Assembly (NCBI GenBank): GCA_902500695.1
Contig: CABVRQ010000063.1
Location: forward strand, 1-22,899
Direction of reading: 5' to 3'
DNA: 22,899 nt
Source of the DNA: an uncultured Nitrospira sp.
Lineage (GTDB): Bacteria > Nitrospirota > Nitrospiria > Nitrospirales > UBA8639
Shown: piece by piece, positions 1 through 8,868 of the stretch
How positions within the stretch are numbered: the stretch's first letter is position 1
How the letters are laid out: every line of letters begins with the position of its first letter
Notes under the pieces: generated by a model
Databases searched by the model: none
The model's input: the letters and a program-made list of their open reading frames with translations, nothing else
Told to the model about the DNA's origin: nothing
Made by a program: the position numbers and the translations under genes

Positions 1-821
1 GGATCTCGATGGGCTCCTCCCATTGGTTCGGGTATGACTTCTTCGATAATATTGAGTTTGCGTAACTCCGGTCCCGTCATTCGTAAGGCTGTCGCGGCAT
101 CGGCAGATTTTGAAGCGTCTCCCCACAGAATGGCGGCGCAGCCTTCCGGAGAAATCACCGAATAAATGGCATGTTCGAGCATCAGAATCCGATCTGCCAC
201 CCCCAGGGCCAACGCTCCACCACTACCGCCTTCTCCTGTGACTACAGCAAGAATCGGCACTTGCAATCTGGACATTTCCAGTAAATTTCTGGCGATGGCT
301 TCGGCTTGGCCGCGCTGCTCGGCATCAACGCCGGGGTACGCTCCTGGAGTATCGATAAAGGTGATGATGGGTCGGTTGAAGCGTTCCGCTAATTTCATGA
401 GACGCAACGCTTTTCGGTAACCCTCCGGCTTGGCCATACCAAAATTCCGGCGCATGCGTTCCTTCAATGATTTCCCTTTTTCATGACCGATCGCCATGAT
501 AGAGCGGCCCTTCCATGTGGCAAACCCTCCAATGATCGCGCGGTCGTCGCCGAACAGGCGATCACCATGGAGTTCCAAAAAACCTTCCGTCATGTGTTCC
601 AGGTAATCAGAAATCGAAGGGCGCTGTGGGTGTCTGGCGATTTGGCTGTGTTGCCATGGAGAGAGATTGGCAAAGATCTCACGCTCAAGATTTGCCAGTT
701 GTTCGGTTGATTTGACGATGGCTTCCTGAACTGAAACCTTTTGAGATTTTGATTTCACCAACTTGGCAATGCGTTCTTCAAGTTCCTTCAGGGGTTTTTC
801 AAAGTCCAGGTATTCACGCAC
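1..821 (-). CDS. accA: Acetyl-CoA carboxylase carboxyltransferase alpha subunit (partial, 3' end outside window)
   Basis: This subunit of the acetyl-CoA carboxylase carboxyltransferase moves the carboxyl group from carboxybiotin to acetyl-CoA, giving malonyl-CoA for fatty-acid synthesis in the cytoplasm. I translated the minus strand by hand. It reads as one open frame of about 273 residues, running off the window before the usual length of roughly 320. Family landmarks are ELHGDRLFGDDRAIIGG (near residue 82), the crotonase-fold glycine stretch GEGGSGGALALG and the SPEGCAAILW segment. The start is GTG at 821 (MREYLDFEKPL), with AAGGAG at 835-830 about 8 nt upstream; an in-frame ATG lies only much further in. 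It begins 25 bp after the dnaE stop on the same strand, so the two are probably co-transcribed. The dnaE-accA order is also known in enterobacteria. Confidence 0.93.
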   Translation of the reverse strand, partial: MREYLDFEKPLKELEERIAKLVKSKSQKVSVQEAIVKSTEQLANLEREIFANLSPWQHSQIARHPQRPSISDYLEHMTEGFLELHGDRLFGDDRAIIGGFATWKGRSIMAIGHEKGKSLKERMRRNFGMAKPEGYRKALRLMKLAERFNRPIITFIDTPGAYPGVDAEQRGQAEAIARNLLEMSRLQVPILAVVTGEGGSGGALALGVADRILMLEHAIYSVISPEGCAAILWGDASKSADAATALRMTGPELRKLNIIEEVIPEPMGGAHRD

Positions 822-846
822 GGACAGGCTCCTTGGTAGAGGGAAA

Positions 847-3800
847 TTATTGGAAGGTGACCGTGGATGTGCCGAGGAGATGTTCCACTTCTTCTAAAAA
901 CTCCGGAGACGGAGAAATGCCGATGTCCGATAATCCTGACATGCTGGCCGTCAGATCGGGATGCAAGTGAAACGCCAATGAAATAGGGGTCGGACCACGG
1001 TGGCGTTCGAATATGTCTTTTAAGTCTAGCAGATTGTGGGGGAGAACGTCCTGTTCGTGGACCTGGAGCGTCACATGCTTCACCGTTTCATTTTCTAATT
1101 GGGAGAGAGATTCGACTTTGGTGGCCTTGATGCGGGCGCCGTTATCCATCAGGTCAACGGTTCCCGAAATCCGAACGACCGATTCCGGCCCCAATAATTC
1201 TTCGTGTTGCTTAAAGGTTTCGGGGAAAATAATGGCTTCAACGGTTCCGTGCAAATCTTCCAACTGGGCATAAGCCATCCTGTTGCCTTTTTTCGTCGTG
1301 GTAATTTTGAGGCTTGAAATAACCCCGCAGACTTTGACCTCTCGTCCGTCGCCGACGTCGCGAATAGTCTGGGTGGAGCAGGTAGAAAAATGAGTGATCC
1401 CAACGCTGTGGCGGTTGAGAGGATGCGCAGTGATATAAAAACCGGTTAGCTCTCGTTCATGTTTGAGTAAGTCATTCTGAGACCATTCGGGAATCTGTGG
1501 AATGACGAAACCAAAACCGTCTTGCTTTGGCGTTGCCGGCTCCGGAGCCAGTATTTCAAACAGACTGGTTTGGCCTTCCCGTTTATTACGTTGAATCGTC
1601 GAAGCATGGTCCAGGGCTTCATCCAGAACCTGAAACACGCTGGCGCGCGTGAGACCCATTGAATCAAAGGCGCCGACCTTAATGAGTCCTTCCAACACCC
1701 GTTTGTTGACCTTCTGCGAATCAATGCGGCAACAAAAATCAATAAAGGAGGAAAATGGGCCTTCCGTGTCTCGGGATTCTAAAATCACGTCCACGGCGTT
1801 TCCGCCGACGTTTTTTATCGCCACTAACCCGAACCGGATACCCTCAGGCACCACACTGAAGTTTTTTAAACTTTGATTGGCATCGGGTGGCAGAATGTGT
1901 ACTCCCAATTCACGACATTCCGTAAAATAGCCGACCATCTTGTCAGTATTTCCCATTTCAGATGTCAGCAATGCCGCCATAAATTCAGTGGGAAAGTGGG
2001 CTTTCAGGTAAGCGGTCTGGTATGTCACGACCGCATAGGCTGCGGAGTGTGACTTGTTGAACCCGTACCCTGCGAAAAAGGCCATTTGATCAAATAATTT
2101 TTCGGAGAGTTTTTCCGGAATTCCCTTTCCTTTGGCCCCAGAGACAAATAATGCCTTTTGTTTGGCCATTTCCTCATGTTTTTTCTTGCCCATCGCCCGG
2201 CGAAGTAAGTCGGCTTGCCCCAGTGAAAATCCTGCTAACTGGTTGGCGACGGCCATAACCTGTTCCTGGTAGACGATCACCCCATAGGTTTCTTTGAGAA
2301 TGGGTTCCAATTGCGGGGGGTCATACACAATTTGGGAGGCATCGCGTTTTCGTTTAATGAAATCGTCCACCATGCCGCTCTCTAAGGGGCCGGGGCGATA
2401 GAGTGCGAGGATGGCGATCAGGTCCTCAAACGTTTCCGGTTTGATTTTGACTAACAGGTTTCGCATGCCGGAACTTTCCAGCTGGAAAATCCCTGAGGTT
2501 TTTCCGGAACTGAGGAGTTCAAATGTCTGGAGATCATTTAATGCCAGATTGTTAATATCCAGGGGAGACTCAGTTGGAAGCTTGGCATTGACCATCCGAA
2601 CCGCGTCATGAATCATCGTCAGGGTTTTGAGACCCAGAAAATCGAATTTTACCAACCCGACTTTTTCCAGATCGGTCATAGTGTACTGGGTGACAATTTC
2701 GTCGTTACTTGTTTTGTAGAGGGGCACATGGTCCATGAGGGGTTTTTGCGAAATGACCACACCGGCGGCATGAGTCGAGGCATGCCGTGCCAAGCCTTCC
2801 AAGGCCATCGCCGTATCCATGAGTTCCTTCATCCTGGCATCTTGATCAACAAGTTCTTGCAGACGGGGTTCCAGTTTCAGGGCATCCTGGAGGGTGATGT
2901 TGAGTTGGGTGGGAACCAACTTTGCGACCCGGTCAACTTCCGCATAGGGAAAGTCCATGACTCTCCCCACATCCCGAATGGCAGCTTTGGCACCGAGTGT
3001 GCCAAAGGTAATGATCTGGCACACATGCTCCTCACCATATTTCTCAATGACATAGTTGATCACTTCGCCACGGCGGTCCATGCAAAAGTCCATGTCGATA
3101 TCCGGCATGGTGACACGTTCGGGATTGAGAAACCGTTCAAAGAGCAGGTTGTAGCTGAGGGGATCGAGGTCCGTAATTCGCAAGGCGTAAGCCACAAGGC
3201 TGCCGGCAGCCGATCCTCGGCCGGGGCCGACCGGAATTTTGCGGGATCTGGCGAAATTGATGATATCCCACACAACCAAAAAGTATCCGGCATACCCCAT
3301 GGCATTCAGCACGGCAAGTTCGGTGTGGAGTCGCTGCTGGTAGACCTCTGAGGCTATGGCCGTCGGGCGTTCCCGTAAACGGGCTCGAAGGCCTTCTTCT
3401 GAAAGATGCTGAAGGTAGGAGTCATGAGATTGACCCTCAGGCACGTGATAATCAGGCAGATACGTGGTTCCGAACTCCAAATGAAGATCGCACTGCTCGG
3501 CCACCTGGGTCGTATTCAAGACCGCACGGTCAAATTCTGAAAATTCCGCGATCATTTCTTCGGTGGACTTTACATATAACTGGTCCGTGTCAAACTTCAT
3601 CCGGTTGGGATCTTTGAGCGTTTTTCCCGTTTGAAGGCACAACATGATTTCATGCGGACGCGCATCTCGTTTATTCAGATAATGGCAATCGTTGGTGCCC
3701 ACCAACGGGATGCCAAGCTTCTTATGAATTTCTAATAATCCCCGATTCGCAACAAGTTGATGATCCAGGCCGTTGGCCTGCACTTCCAGATAATAGCGGT

Positions 3801-4311
3801 CTTTTCCAAAGATGGACCGATACTCATCTGCCACCCGGAGAGCCCCTTCCATATCCTGGTGGTTAATGAGCTGAGGCACCTCTCCGCTCAAGCACCCTGA
3901 AAGGGCAATGAGACCTTCCTGATGTTCCTGTAATAATTCCTTGTCCATGCGAGGCTTGTAATAAAAGCCTTCAAGATAGGCCTTGCTTGAGAGTTTAATG
4001 AGGTTGTGATAGCCAACTTGATTGGTCGCAAGAAGAATCAGATGAAAATACTCGTTATGCGCAAGGTGTCCTGCCCGCTGGGTGCGGTTGCCTGGAGCCA
4101 TATAGGCTTCACACCCGATAATCGGTTTCACATCATGAGCTTTGGCTTTTTGATAAAAATCAATGGCCCCAAAGAGATTGCCATGGTCGGTCATGGCGAC
4201 GGCGGGCATGCCAAAATTCTTCACCTGTTGGAACAGGGGTGTGAGTTGGTTGGCCCCGTCGAGGAGGCTATACTGGGTGTGAAGATGGAGATGAACGAAT
4301 TGTGCTGGCAC
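847..4311 (-). CDS. dnaE: DNA polymerase III alpha subunit
   Basis: This is the catalytic subunit of the replicative DNA polymerase. At 1154 residues it has normal DnaE1 length. The order is an N-terminal PHP domain (HLHLHTQYSLLDGA at 7-20, TDHGN at 41-45, later C140 and D208/H210), then the polymerase core. PVGPGRGSAAGSLVAYAL lies near 360-377, and the catalytic aspartates are D404 and D406 in PDIDMDF and D557 in KFDFLG. A C-terminal OB fold follows (VKVCGVISSLKITTTKKGNR). There is no proofreading exonuclease insertion, so this is DnaE and not PolC. The start is GTG at 4311 with a GGGAAGGA ribosome site about 7 nt upstream; an ATG 5 nt upstream is out of frame. The PHP metal residues look more complete than in E. 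coli. It is followed by accA. Confidence 0.98.
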   Translation of the reverse strand: MPAQFVHLHLHTQYSLLDGANQLTPLFQQVKNFGMPAVAMTDHGNLFGAIDFYQKAKAHDVKPIIGCEAYMAPGNRTQRAGHLAHNEYFHLILLATNQVGYHNLIKLSSKAYLEGFYYKPRMDKELLQEHQEGLIALSGCLSGEVPQLINHQDMEGALRVADEYRSIFGKDRYYLEVQANGLDHQLVANRGLLEIHKKLGIPLVGTNDCHYLNKRDARPHEIMLCLQTGKTLKDPNRMKFDTDQLYVKSTEEMIAEFSEFDRAVLNTTQVAEQCDLHLEFGTTYLPDYHVPEGQSHDSYLQHLSEEGLRARLRERPTAIASEVYQQRLHTELAVLNAMGYAGYFLVVWDIINFARSRKIPVGPGRGSAAGSLVAYALRITDLDPLSYNLLFERFLNPERVTMPDIDMDFCMDRRGEVINYVIEKYGEEHVCQIITFGTLGAKAAIRDVGRVMDFPYAEVDRVAKLVPTQLNITLQDALKLEPRLQELVDQDARMKELMDTAMALEGLARHASTHAAGVVISQKPLMDHVPLYKTSNDEIVTQYTMTDLEKVGLVKFDFLGLKTLTMIHDAVRMVNAKLPTESPLDINNLALNDLQTFELLSSGKTSGIFQLESSGMRNLLVKIKPETFEDLIAILALYRPGPLESGMVDDFIKRKRDASQIVYDPPQLEPILKETYGVIVYQEQVMAVANQLAGFSLGQADLLRRAMGKKKHEEMAKQKALFVSGAKGKGIPEKLSEKLFDQMAFFAGYGFNKSHSAAYAVVTYQTAYLKAHFPTEFMAALLTSEMGNTDKMVGYFTECRELGVHILPPDANQSLKNFSVVPEGIRFGLVAIKNVGGNAVDVILESRDTEGPFSSFIDFCCRIDSQKVNKRVLEGLIKVGAFDSMGLTRASVFQVLDEALDHASTIQRNKREGQTSLFEILAPEPATPKQDGFGFVIPQIPEWSQNDLLKHERELTGFYITAHPLNRHSVGITHFSTCSTQTIRDVGDGREVKVCGVISSLKITTTKKGNRMAYAQLEDLHGTVEAIIFPETFKQHEELLGPESVVRISGTVDLMDNGARIKATKVESLSQLENETVKHVTLQVHEQDVLPHNLLDLKDIFERHRGPTPISLAFHLHPDLTASMSGLSDIGISPSPEFLEEVEHLLGTSTVTFQ

Positions 4312-4334
4312 TCATATGATCCTTCCCTAAAAAA

Positions 4335-4363
4335 ATTCTAATGAGCACCTCGAGTGAAGTCAA
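4335..4363 (-). promoter_or_regulatory. Sigma-70-type promoter of dnaE
   Basis: On the minus strand, TTGACT (4363-4358) is followed after exactly 17 nt by TAGAAT (4340-4335), each matching the consensus hexamer at 5 of 6 positions. Transcription would begin near 4328, giving a very short leader to the dnaE GTG at 4311 that still includes the ribosome site. Seen in sequence; function is inferred. Confidence 0.65.
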
Positions 4364-4716
4364 ATGAAATCACCATCTGAAAAATAACGCGGTATCCGGT
4401 TTCTGGATTTTTCAAGAATTGCAAGAAAAAAAGAAGAAATCATGAGGAGAATTAAGATAAAAGTAATCCAGAAAAAATGGGCACAAGTATGTGGATAAAC
4501 CGGCAGTATCCGATTGAAAGACAAGATAGGGAATGCGTTAAGCAGATTGCTTATTTGGTGGGCATTGTATTGAACGATGAAACCCCTACCACGGGTTGGG
4601 TCACAAGGATGCTCCAAAGAAATACCTGATTCCAGAGAAAGGATTTTTCTCCACCATTCGTTCTCGACCCTTCGTCGTGCAGACATACTGGCATCTCCGC
4701 GCTCTTTGCGGAAAAG
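4364..4716. other. Intergenic stretch between divergent dnaE and the YbjQ gene
   Basis: This AT-rich stretch separates two divergent transcription units. Minus-strand open frames here (the longest is 108 codons, ending at 4360) have low-complexity hydrophobic composition, no convincing ribosome site, and would run through the dnaE promoter. I regard them as chance. Nothing else recognised. Confidence 0.5.
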
Positions 4717-4746
4717 TTGTGATGGGAAACCCGGGATGAATATAGT
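4717..4746 (+). promoter_or_regulatory. Possible promoter of the YbjQ-family gene
   Basis: TTGTGA (4717-4722) and TATAGT (4741-4746) are separated by 18 nt, ahead of the gene starting at 4809. The -10 hexamer is good (5 of 6) and the -35 hexamer is weak. Confidence 0.4.
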
Positions 4747-4808
4747 ATGGACAGCAAGAGAGAGCGAATCTGAAGCGTGTGCTTTTCAGGTAAAAGGAGT
4801 GGGAAGAC

Positions 4809-5129
4809 ATGATTCTAACAACTACGCACAATGTTGAGGGCCATCAGATTAAGGACTATTTAGGTGTGGTAGCAGGAGAAGCCATCTTGGGGACAAATTT
4901 TTTCAAGGATTTTTTTGCCAATATTCGTGATATTGTTGGGGGCCGATCGGGGGCATATGAAAAGGAATTGCGCCGCGCCCGGGAAATCGCCTTTCAGGAA
5001 ATTCAGGAAGAAGCCTTAAGGGTAGGAGCAAATGCCATTGTTGGAATCGATTTGGATTACGAAGTCATGGGAGAAACCGGGAGCATGCTCATGGTGAGTA
5101 TAAGCGGGACTGCCGTGAGGGTTGAGTGA
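4809..5129 (+). CDS. YbjQ/UPF0145 family protein
   Basis: This 106-residue protein fits the YbjQ (UPF0145) family, small cytoplasmic proteins of unknown function often described as putative heavy-metal-binding. Family features are VAGEAILGTNFFKDFFANIR, followed by DIVGGRSGAYEKELRRARE, the EIQEEALRVGANAIVGIDLD block and a C-terminal MLMVSISGTAV strand. The length is typical, so the gene looks intact. The ATG is preceded by AAAGGAG at the right distance. It is a single-gene unit, divergent from dnaE and upstream of bacterioferritin with a 223-nt gap. A metal role is only a family suggestion. Confidence 0.88.
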   Translation: MILTTTHNVEGHQIKDYLGVVAGEAILGTNFFKDFFANIRDIVGGRSGAYEKELRRAREIAFQEIQEEALRVGANAIVGIDLDYEVMGETGSMLMVSISGTAVRVE

Positions 5130-5252
5130 CTGAATGGGTGACGGAGGAAGAACTTCACATCTTCATAAACTCGAATGGTTGAACTTGAACATTCAGATCA
5201 ACGAAGTTGAGAAAGGAATTCAATATTAAATAATTTTCCCTAAATAAAAACA

Positions 5253-5282
5253 TTGACCAAAATGTAGTTGGATCGATAAACT
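5253..5282 (+). promoter_or_regulatory. Possible promoter of the bacterioferritin gene
   Basis: TTGACC (5253-5258) and TAAACT (5277-5282) are spaced by 18 nt in an AT-rich intergenic stretch, about 70 nt before the bfr start. The -10 box is mediocre. I did not find a clear Fur box. Confidence 0.35.
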
Positions 5283-5352
5283 AAATCAGTTAAATAAAAC
5301 AGAAACACTAATTTCTCACGTCTGAGATAATCTTTAATAAAGGAGGACCTCC

Positions 5353-5826
5353 ATGAAGGCAAAAAAAGGTGTCGTTGATTTTCTGAATAAAGTTCTGACC
5401 AATGAACTCACCGCGATCAATCAATATTTTCTACACGGCGAAATGTGTGGAAATTGGGGATACGAACAATTACATAACGAAATCAGAAAACATTCAATTG
5501 ATGAGATGAAGCATGCGGAAGAGATTATTGAGCATCTTCTCTATTTAGAGGGTGTTCCGAATATGCAGCGATTGGGAACGATTAAAATTGGAGAAACGGT
5601 TCCTGAGCAATTTAAATCAGATTTGGCTCTTGAGCACGAAGCGGTTGTCCTTCTCGCTGAGGCCATTGCCCATTGTACCACTGTGGGAGATTTCACTACA
5701 CGGGCAAAACTCGAAGGCATCATCAAAAGTGAAGAAGAGCATATCGACTGGATAGAAACGCAATTGGAAACCATGAAGCAGGTGGGAGTGGAAAATTATC
5801 TGTCCCAACATATGCATAAAGAATAG
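5353..5826 (+). CDS. bfr: Bacterioferritin
   Basis: This 157-residue, heme-containing iron-storage protein would form a 24-subunit cytoplasmic shell. The ferroxidase ligands known from E. coli Bfr are at identical positions: E18, E51, H54, E94, E127 and H130. The heme-ligating methionine is M52, within IDEMKHAEE. Length and the ending VENYLSQHMHKE are typical, so the gene is complete. A very strong AAAGGAGG ribosome site precedes the ATG. It has its own terminator (5852-5893) and a possible promoter, so it is a monocistronic unit. No bacterioferritin-associated ferredoxin gene is adjacent. A second ferritin-fold gene lies at 13677-14215 but belongs to a different subgroup. Confidence 0.97.
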   Translation: MKAKKGVVDFLNKVLTNELTAINQYFLHGEMCGNWGYEQLHNEIRKHSIDEMKHAEEIIEHLLYLEGVPNMQRLGTIKIGETVPEQFKSDLALEHEAVVLLAEAIAHCTTVGDFTTRAKLEGIIKSEEEHIDWIETQLETMKQVGVENYLSQHMHKE

Positions 5827-5851
5827 CCGTTTCTTTTCCTCAAACGTAACA

Positions 5852-5893
5852 GGGCTTTCCGGGATTGTCGATGAATCCTGGAAAGCCCTTTTT
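5852..5893 (+). terminator. Rho-independent terminator of bfr
   Basis: A 15-bp stem pairs 5852-5866 with 5874-5888 (arms GGGCTTTCC-g-GGATT and AATCC-t-GGAAAGCCC, one G-T pair). The loop is 7 nt, and five T residues follow at 5889-5893. The reverse strand lacks a T-tract, so it acts for bfr and not for the convergent receptor gene. Confidence 0.92.
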
Positions 5894-5984
5894 CATGGAA
5901 TGATTGAGGGGTAGCCCTATCGTGAAATAGCCTGAATTGAAGGCCGGTTGCTGAGTCTGGTGAATGGAATCTTTGGCCTGCCTG

Positions 5985-8063
5985 TTATGCCGACCAAAAC
6001 CAGGTCAGTCCGCCCATGAACATTCGTGGAGTGCCGGGGACAAAGTGAATATCGGAAACACCCCCGGCAGGTTCTCCGGGAAGACGGGATTCATAAACAA
6101 ATTGTGCCTGACGCCAATCGGTATTGGTCAAATTGCGGATACTCAAAAACGCCTCAAGTCGTTCGGTTGGAGGCACAAGAGGAATTTTGTAGCGAAGAAC
6201 CAGGTCGAAAATCGTAAATGGTTCCAGCTTTACGCGGTTATCTTCCGTGCCGGCACGACTTCCCACGGTCAACATTTGTAACATTCCCGATAGCCCAATG
6301 GGTAAGCGGGCTGTGACCGATGAAAACGCGGTGAACTGAGGCGCCAATGGGACGGAATCCCCCGTTTTCCGAAATTCAGCATGGGTGTATGTGATGTCTC
6401 CACGAATGGAGAGCCATTCCAGTGGCGTGATTCTGGTGCTGATTTCTGTTCCCAGGCGACGTGTCTTTCCTCGCCTTTCCGTTGTGCCTTCATCCCCCAC
6501 GAATACCAGTTCAGATCCAAGATCCAACAGCCAAGCCGTAGCCAGGAATTCCGTCCAGGTCCAGGGTTGACTGCGGATGCCCACCTCATATCCGATCGCG
6601 CGGGTCAGAGTGGCGGCCGAAGGATTCAACACGACATCCCGAGCGTCATTGCTATGAAATCCCGTTCCGGCATTCATGAAGAATTCCGTGCCGGCCCAGG
6701 GGCCAAGAATTAAATTGGCTTTCCCGCTGGTAATGGAATCGGAGGCTGTTCCGTTCGGCCGTACCGAACAGTCTGTTCCGCAACGATCATTCACGTTATA
6801 GGTAAAGACATCCAGCCGGCCTCCTCCTACAAATCGTAGCCAGGGACGGAATTGAAGGTCCATTTTGAGATACGGAGAGTAAGAGGCTTCGAAAATGTCA
6901 GATTCCTGAGTGATAGCAAGGGATGAGCGTTTTTGCTGGGTGCCCAGACGAACGCGGATTTTATCAAACCGCGTCTGAAGTCCTGCAGTCAGGATACCTT
7001 CCCGATCGAACAGTCGAAATGTTTGACGATACCCGACATCACTTCCCGTTAACCATCGTCGGTCTGTCTGTTCAATCCCATCCCCATTGACCGGATCGTT
7101 CAGGAAATACGTGAAGTTGGTGTACAGGGACAGATAGTAATACTGAGCCCACAGGTTGGCGAAGGCGGTCCCTCCGCCGGGAAGATCGTAATGGTAATCC
7201 AATCGACCGGTGCTGCGAACCGATTTGCCGCCTTCTGAAGGATCAAGGGAACCGAATCGGTCCAATCCCCCGGACGTCACTTCCCGTAAAGGAATCTGGC
7301 CTGCCCCATTCCATCGTGCATAATATTGGGTAAACGTCACACTGAGTTGGGATGTGGCCGAGGGATCAAATGTCAGTTTAGCCAGTCCGTTGTACCGCGT
7401 ATTGCGATTGACAAAGTCGTATGGCCCATCAGTGTAATAAAATTCGCCGGCGAAAAGGGTGCGGAATCTATCGTGAGTGGGAGAGGTCATGAACAGATGT
7501 CGTTGGGTATTGAAATTCCCTCCGGCGGATTGCACTATGGTTTGGGGAACCGTCTCACGGGTAACATAATTGGCGGCGCCGGCGGTGGCAAAATCACCAT
7601 ATTCCACATGGTAGGGTCCTTTTTTTACCGTAATTTCTTCGATGGTTTCCGGAATAATGAAATTGATGTCCCCGTATCCTTGACCATGAGCATGGCTGCG
7701 CATATTGATAGGCATGCCATCCACATGAAGGGCCAGGTCTGTGCCATGATCGGCGTCAAAGCCGCGCAGGAGAAACTGATCAGCCTTCCCGGCGCCGCCT
7801 GAATGTTCCAAGGTAATAAGTCCCGGAGCCAACCGTAATAAATCGGCAGGCCGGCCTTGAGGTTGAAGCAGGATATCCTCATTCAGAATGATTCGATTGG
7901 ACGATGCTGCGATAGGGCGTTCTCCGACGACTTGCACTTCCTCTAAAACCGTGACCTCCTCCTGGTCATGGGCTGATGCGGTACCCATCCACAGGAGGAT
8001 GAAGAGAAGAAGGACCTGTATATCCAAAGCAGGATAAGGTGTGTGGGGATGCTGAGGAACCAT
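5985..8063 (-). CDS. TonB-dependent outer-membrane receptor, probably metal-related
   Basis: A TonB-dependent receptor of 692 residues: an N-terminal signal peptide with hydrophobic core VLLLFILLWMGTASA and likely cleavage after residue 31, a TonB-box-like VLEEVQVVGERP, a plug domain, then a 22-strand-type beta barrel. Plug landmarks are LLRLAPGLITLEHSGGAGK, FLLRGFDADHGTDLALHVDG and VKKGPYHVEYGDFATAGA. It imports a scarce ligand across the outer membrane using TonB/ExbBD energy. The substrate cannot be read from sequence. The nickel regulator gene nikR lies immediately upstream on the same strand and a NicO permease remnant beyond it, so a nickel or cobalt chelate is the best inference. The ATG at 8063 lacks a clear ribosome site. 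A promoter-like pair lies at 8142-8170. The frame is intact. Confidence 0.9.
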   Translation of the reverse strand: MVPQHPHTPYPALDIQVLLLFILLWMGTASAHDQEEVTVLEEVQVVGERPIAASSNRIILNEDILLQPQGRPADLLRLAPGLITLEHSGGAGKADQFLLRGFDADHGTDLALHVDGMPINMRSHAHGQGYGDINFIIPETIEEITVKKGPYHVEYGDFATAGAANYVTRETVPQTIVQSAGGNFNTQRHLFMTSPTHDRFRTLFAGEFYYTDGPYDFVNRNTRYNGLAKLTFDPSATSQLSVTFTQYYARWNGAGQIPLREVTSGGLDRFGSLDPSEGGKSVRSTGRLDYHYDLPGGGTAFANLWAQYYYLSLYTNFTYFLNDPVNGDGIEQTDRRWLTGSDVGYRQTFRLFDREGILTAGLQTRFDKIRVRLGTQQKRSSLAITQESDIFEASYSPYLKMDLQFRPWLRFVGGGRLDVFTYNVNDRCGTDCSVRPNGTASDSITSGKANLILGPWAGTEFFMNAGTGFHSNDARDVVLNPSAATLTRAIGYEVGIRSQPWTWTEFLATAWLLDLGSELVFVGDEGTTERRGKTRRLGTEISTRITPLEWLSIRGDITYTHAEFRKTGDSVPLAPQFTAFSSVTARLPIGLSGMLQMLTVGSRAGTEDNRVKLEPFTIFDLVLRYKIPLVPPTERLEAFLSIRNLTNTDWRQAQFVYESRLPGEPAGGVSDIHFVPGTPRMFMGGLTWFWSA

Positions 8064-8136
8064 CGGGTTGATACTGAGGAAGAGGGTGGAGGAGTAAGAG
8101 GTAGATCTGATGGTAGCACGAAAGTAAAATTGGTAA

Positions 8137-8182
8137 CACGATTTGTAGCAAGGTCCGGTGATATTGTCAATTCAAAATCGTG
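8137..8182. repeat. Inverted repeat bracketing the receptor promoter (candidate operator)
   Basis: CACGATTT at 8137-8144 is perfectly repeated in inverse orientation as AAATCGTG at 8175-8182, with 30 nt between. One arm overlaps the -10 box and the other lies just upstream of the -35 box, so a dimer or tetramer bridging both would occlude the promoter. The spacing does not match the E. coli NikR operator (GTATGA-N16-TCATAC). Confidence 0.45.
8142..8170 (-). promoter_or_regulatory. Promoter of the TonB-dependent receptor
   Basis: Perfect TTGACA (8170-8165 on the minus strand), 17 nt, then TACAAA (8147-8142), upstream of the receptor ATG at 8063. It lies between the nikR stop and the receptor, so the receptor can be transcribed independently of nikR. 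The -10 box overlaps one arm of the inverted repeat 8137-8182. Confidence 0.6.
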
Positions 8183-8266
8183 AAGGCTATGGAGAGAGGA
8201 GGCATGGGGAGGATCGGAAGACATGCTGTGAGGAGGGAATGTCTTGAAATGAGGAATGAAGGAGCG

Positions 8267-8683
8267 CTATTTCACGGCCTTTCCGGTGGTCGTCATGGTA
8301 AGTTGTCCATGCTTGACCCCTTTAGTTTTAATCAGCAAATTGGCTAAATCGACGAGAGCTGAACTTCGCCCTCTGACCACAATGACTTCCAGACAATGGT
8401 CGTGATCCAAATGCACATGCAGATTAGAAATGATTTGCTTTCCGTATTCGTGCTGATGGTGCGTTAATTGTTGCAGCACATCTGATTGATGATGGTCGTA
8501 TACGAGAGTAATGGTGCCGACGGTCTCTTTATTTCCTCCCCATTCTTCCCCGACAAGCTGATTGCGGATGAGGTCTCGAATCGCCTCAGAACGATTCTGG
8601 TATCCTTTCCGATTGATGTGTTGATCAAATGCGGCAAGGAGTGGTTCTTCAAGAGAAACCCCAAAGCGGACCAGTTGACTCAT
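8267..8683 (-). CDS. nikR: NikR-type nickel-responsive transcriptional regulator
   Basis: NikR is a ribbon-helix-helix repressor that binds Ni(II) and represses nickel uptake genes. The 138-residue product has the N-terminal ribbon VRFGVSLEEPLLAAFD, the helix segment KGYQNRSEAIRDLIR shared with E. coli NikR, and a C-terminal ACT-like metal domain. That domain holds HHQHEYGKQIISNLHVHLDH followed by DHCLEV, giving the expected His/His-x-His/Cys nickel ligands. The start is ATG at 8683, about 8 nt after GGAAGGA. A longer in-frame extension to 8794 has no homology, and the ATG at 8689 sits too close to the ribosome site. Neighbours are a NicO permease remnant upstream and a TonB receptor downstream, all on the same strand, which suggests a nickel-uptake regulon. 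Confidence 0.95.
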   Translation of the reverse strand: MSQLVRFGVSLEEPLLAAFDQHINRKGYQNRSEAIRDLIRNQLVGEEWGGNKETVGTITLVYDHHQSDVLQQLTHHQHEYGKQIISNLHVHLDHDHCLEVIVVRGRSSALVDLANLLIKTKGVKHGQLTMTTTGKAVK

Positions 8684-8868
8684 TGGCATGTTCCTTCCAG
8701 TTTTGTTTTGGCTGTCCCCTATCCTATGGTCTTCCATTGAAAAAGACAATTGATGGGCCATAAAGAAGATTGGTCCGAACAACATGGATGCCAATTGGCC
8801 TACAACCGTTGCGGATTTGAAGTCGTCCTGGGGAGGGTGAAGAATGTGAAGGCGTGAGAACTTAATGG

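Noticed and set aside
2608..3351. 247-codon plus-strand frame inside dnaE
   Set aside because: Antisense shadow of a strongly coding gene; no family resemblance or ribosome site.
4360..4686. 108-codon minus-strand frame upstream of dnaE
   Set aside because: Low-complexity hydrophobic composition, no ribosome site, and it overlaps the dnaE promoter.
8137..8182. Classical NikR operator GTATGA-N16-TCATAC at the receptor promoter
   Set aside because: Arm sequence and spacing differ; kept only as an unassigned operator candidate.
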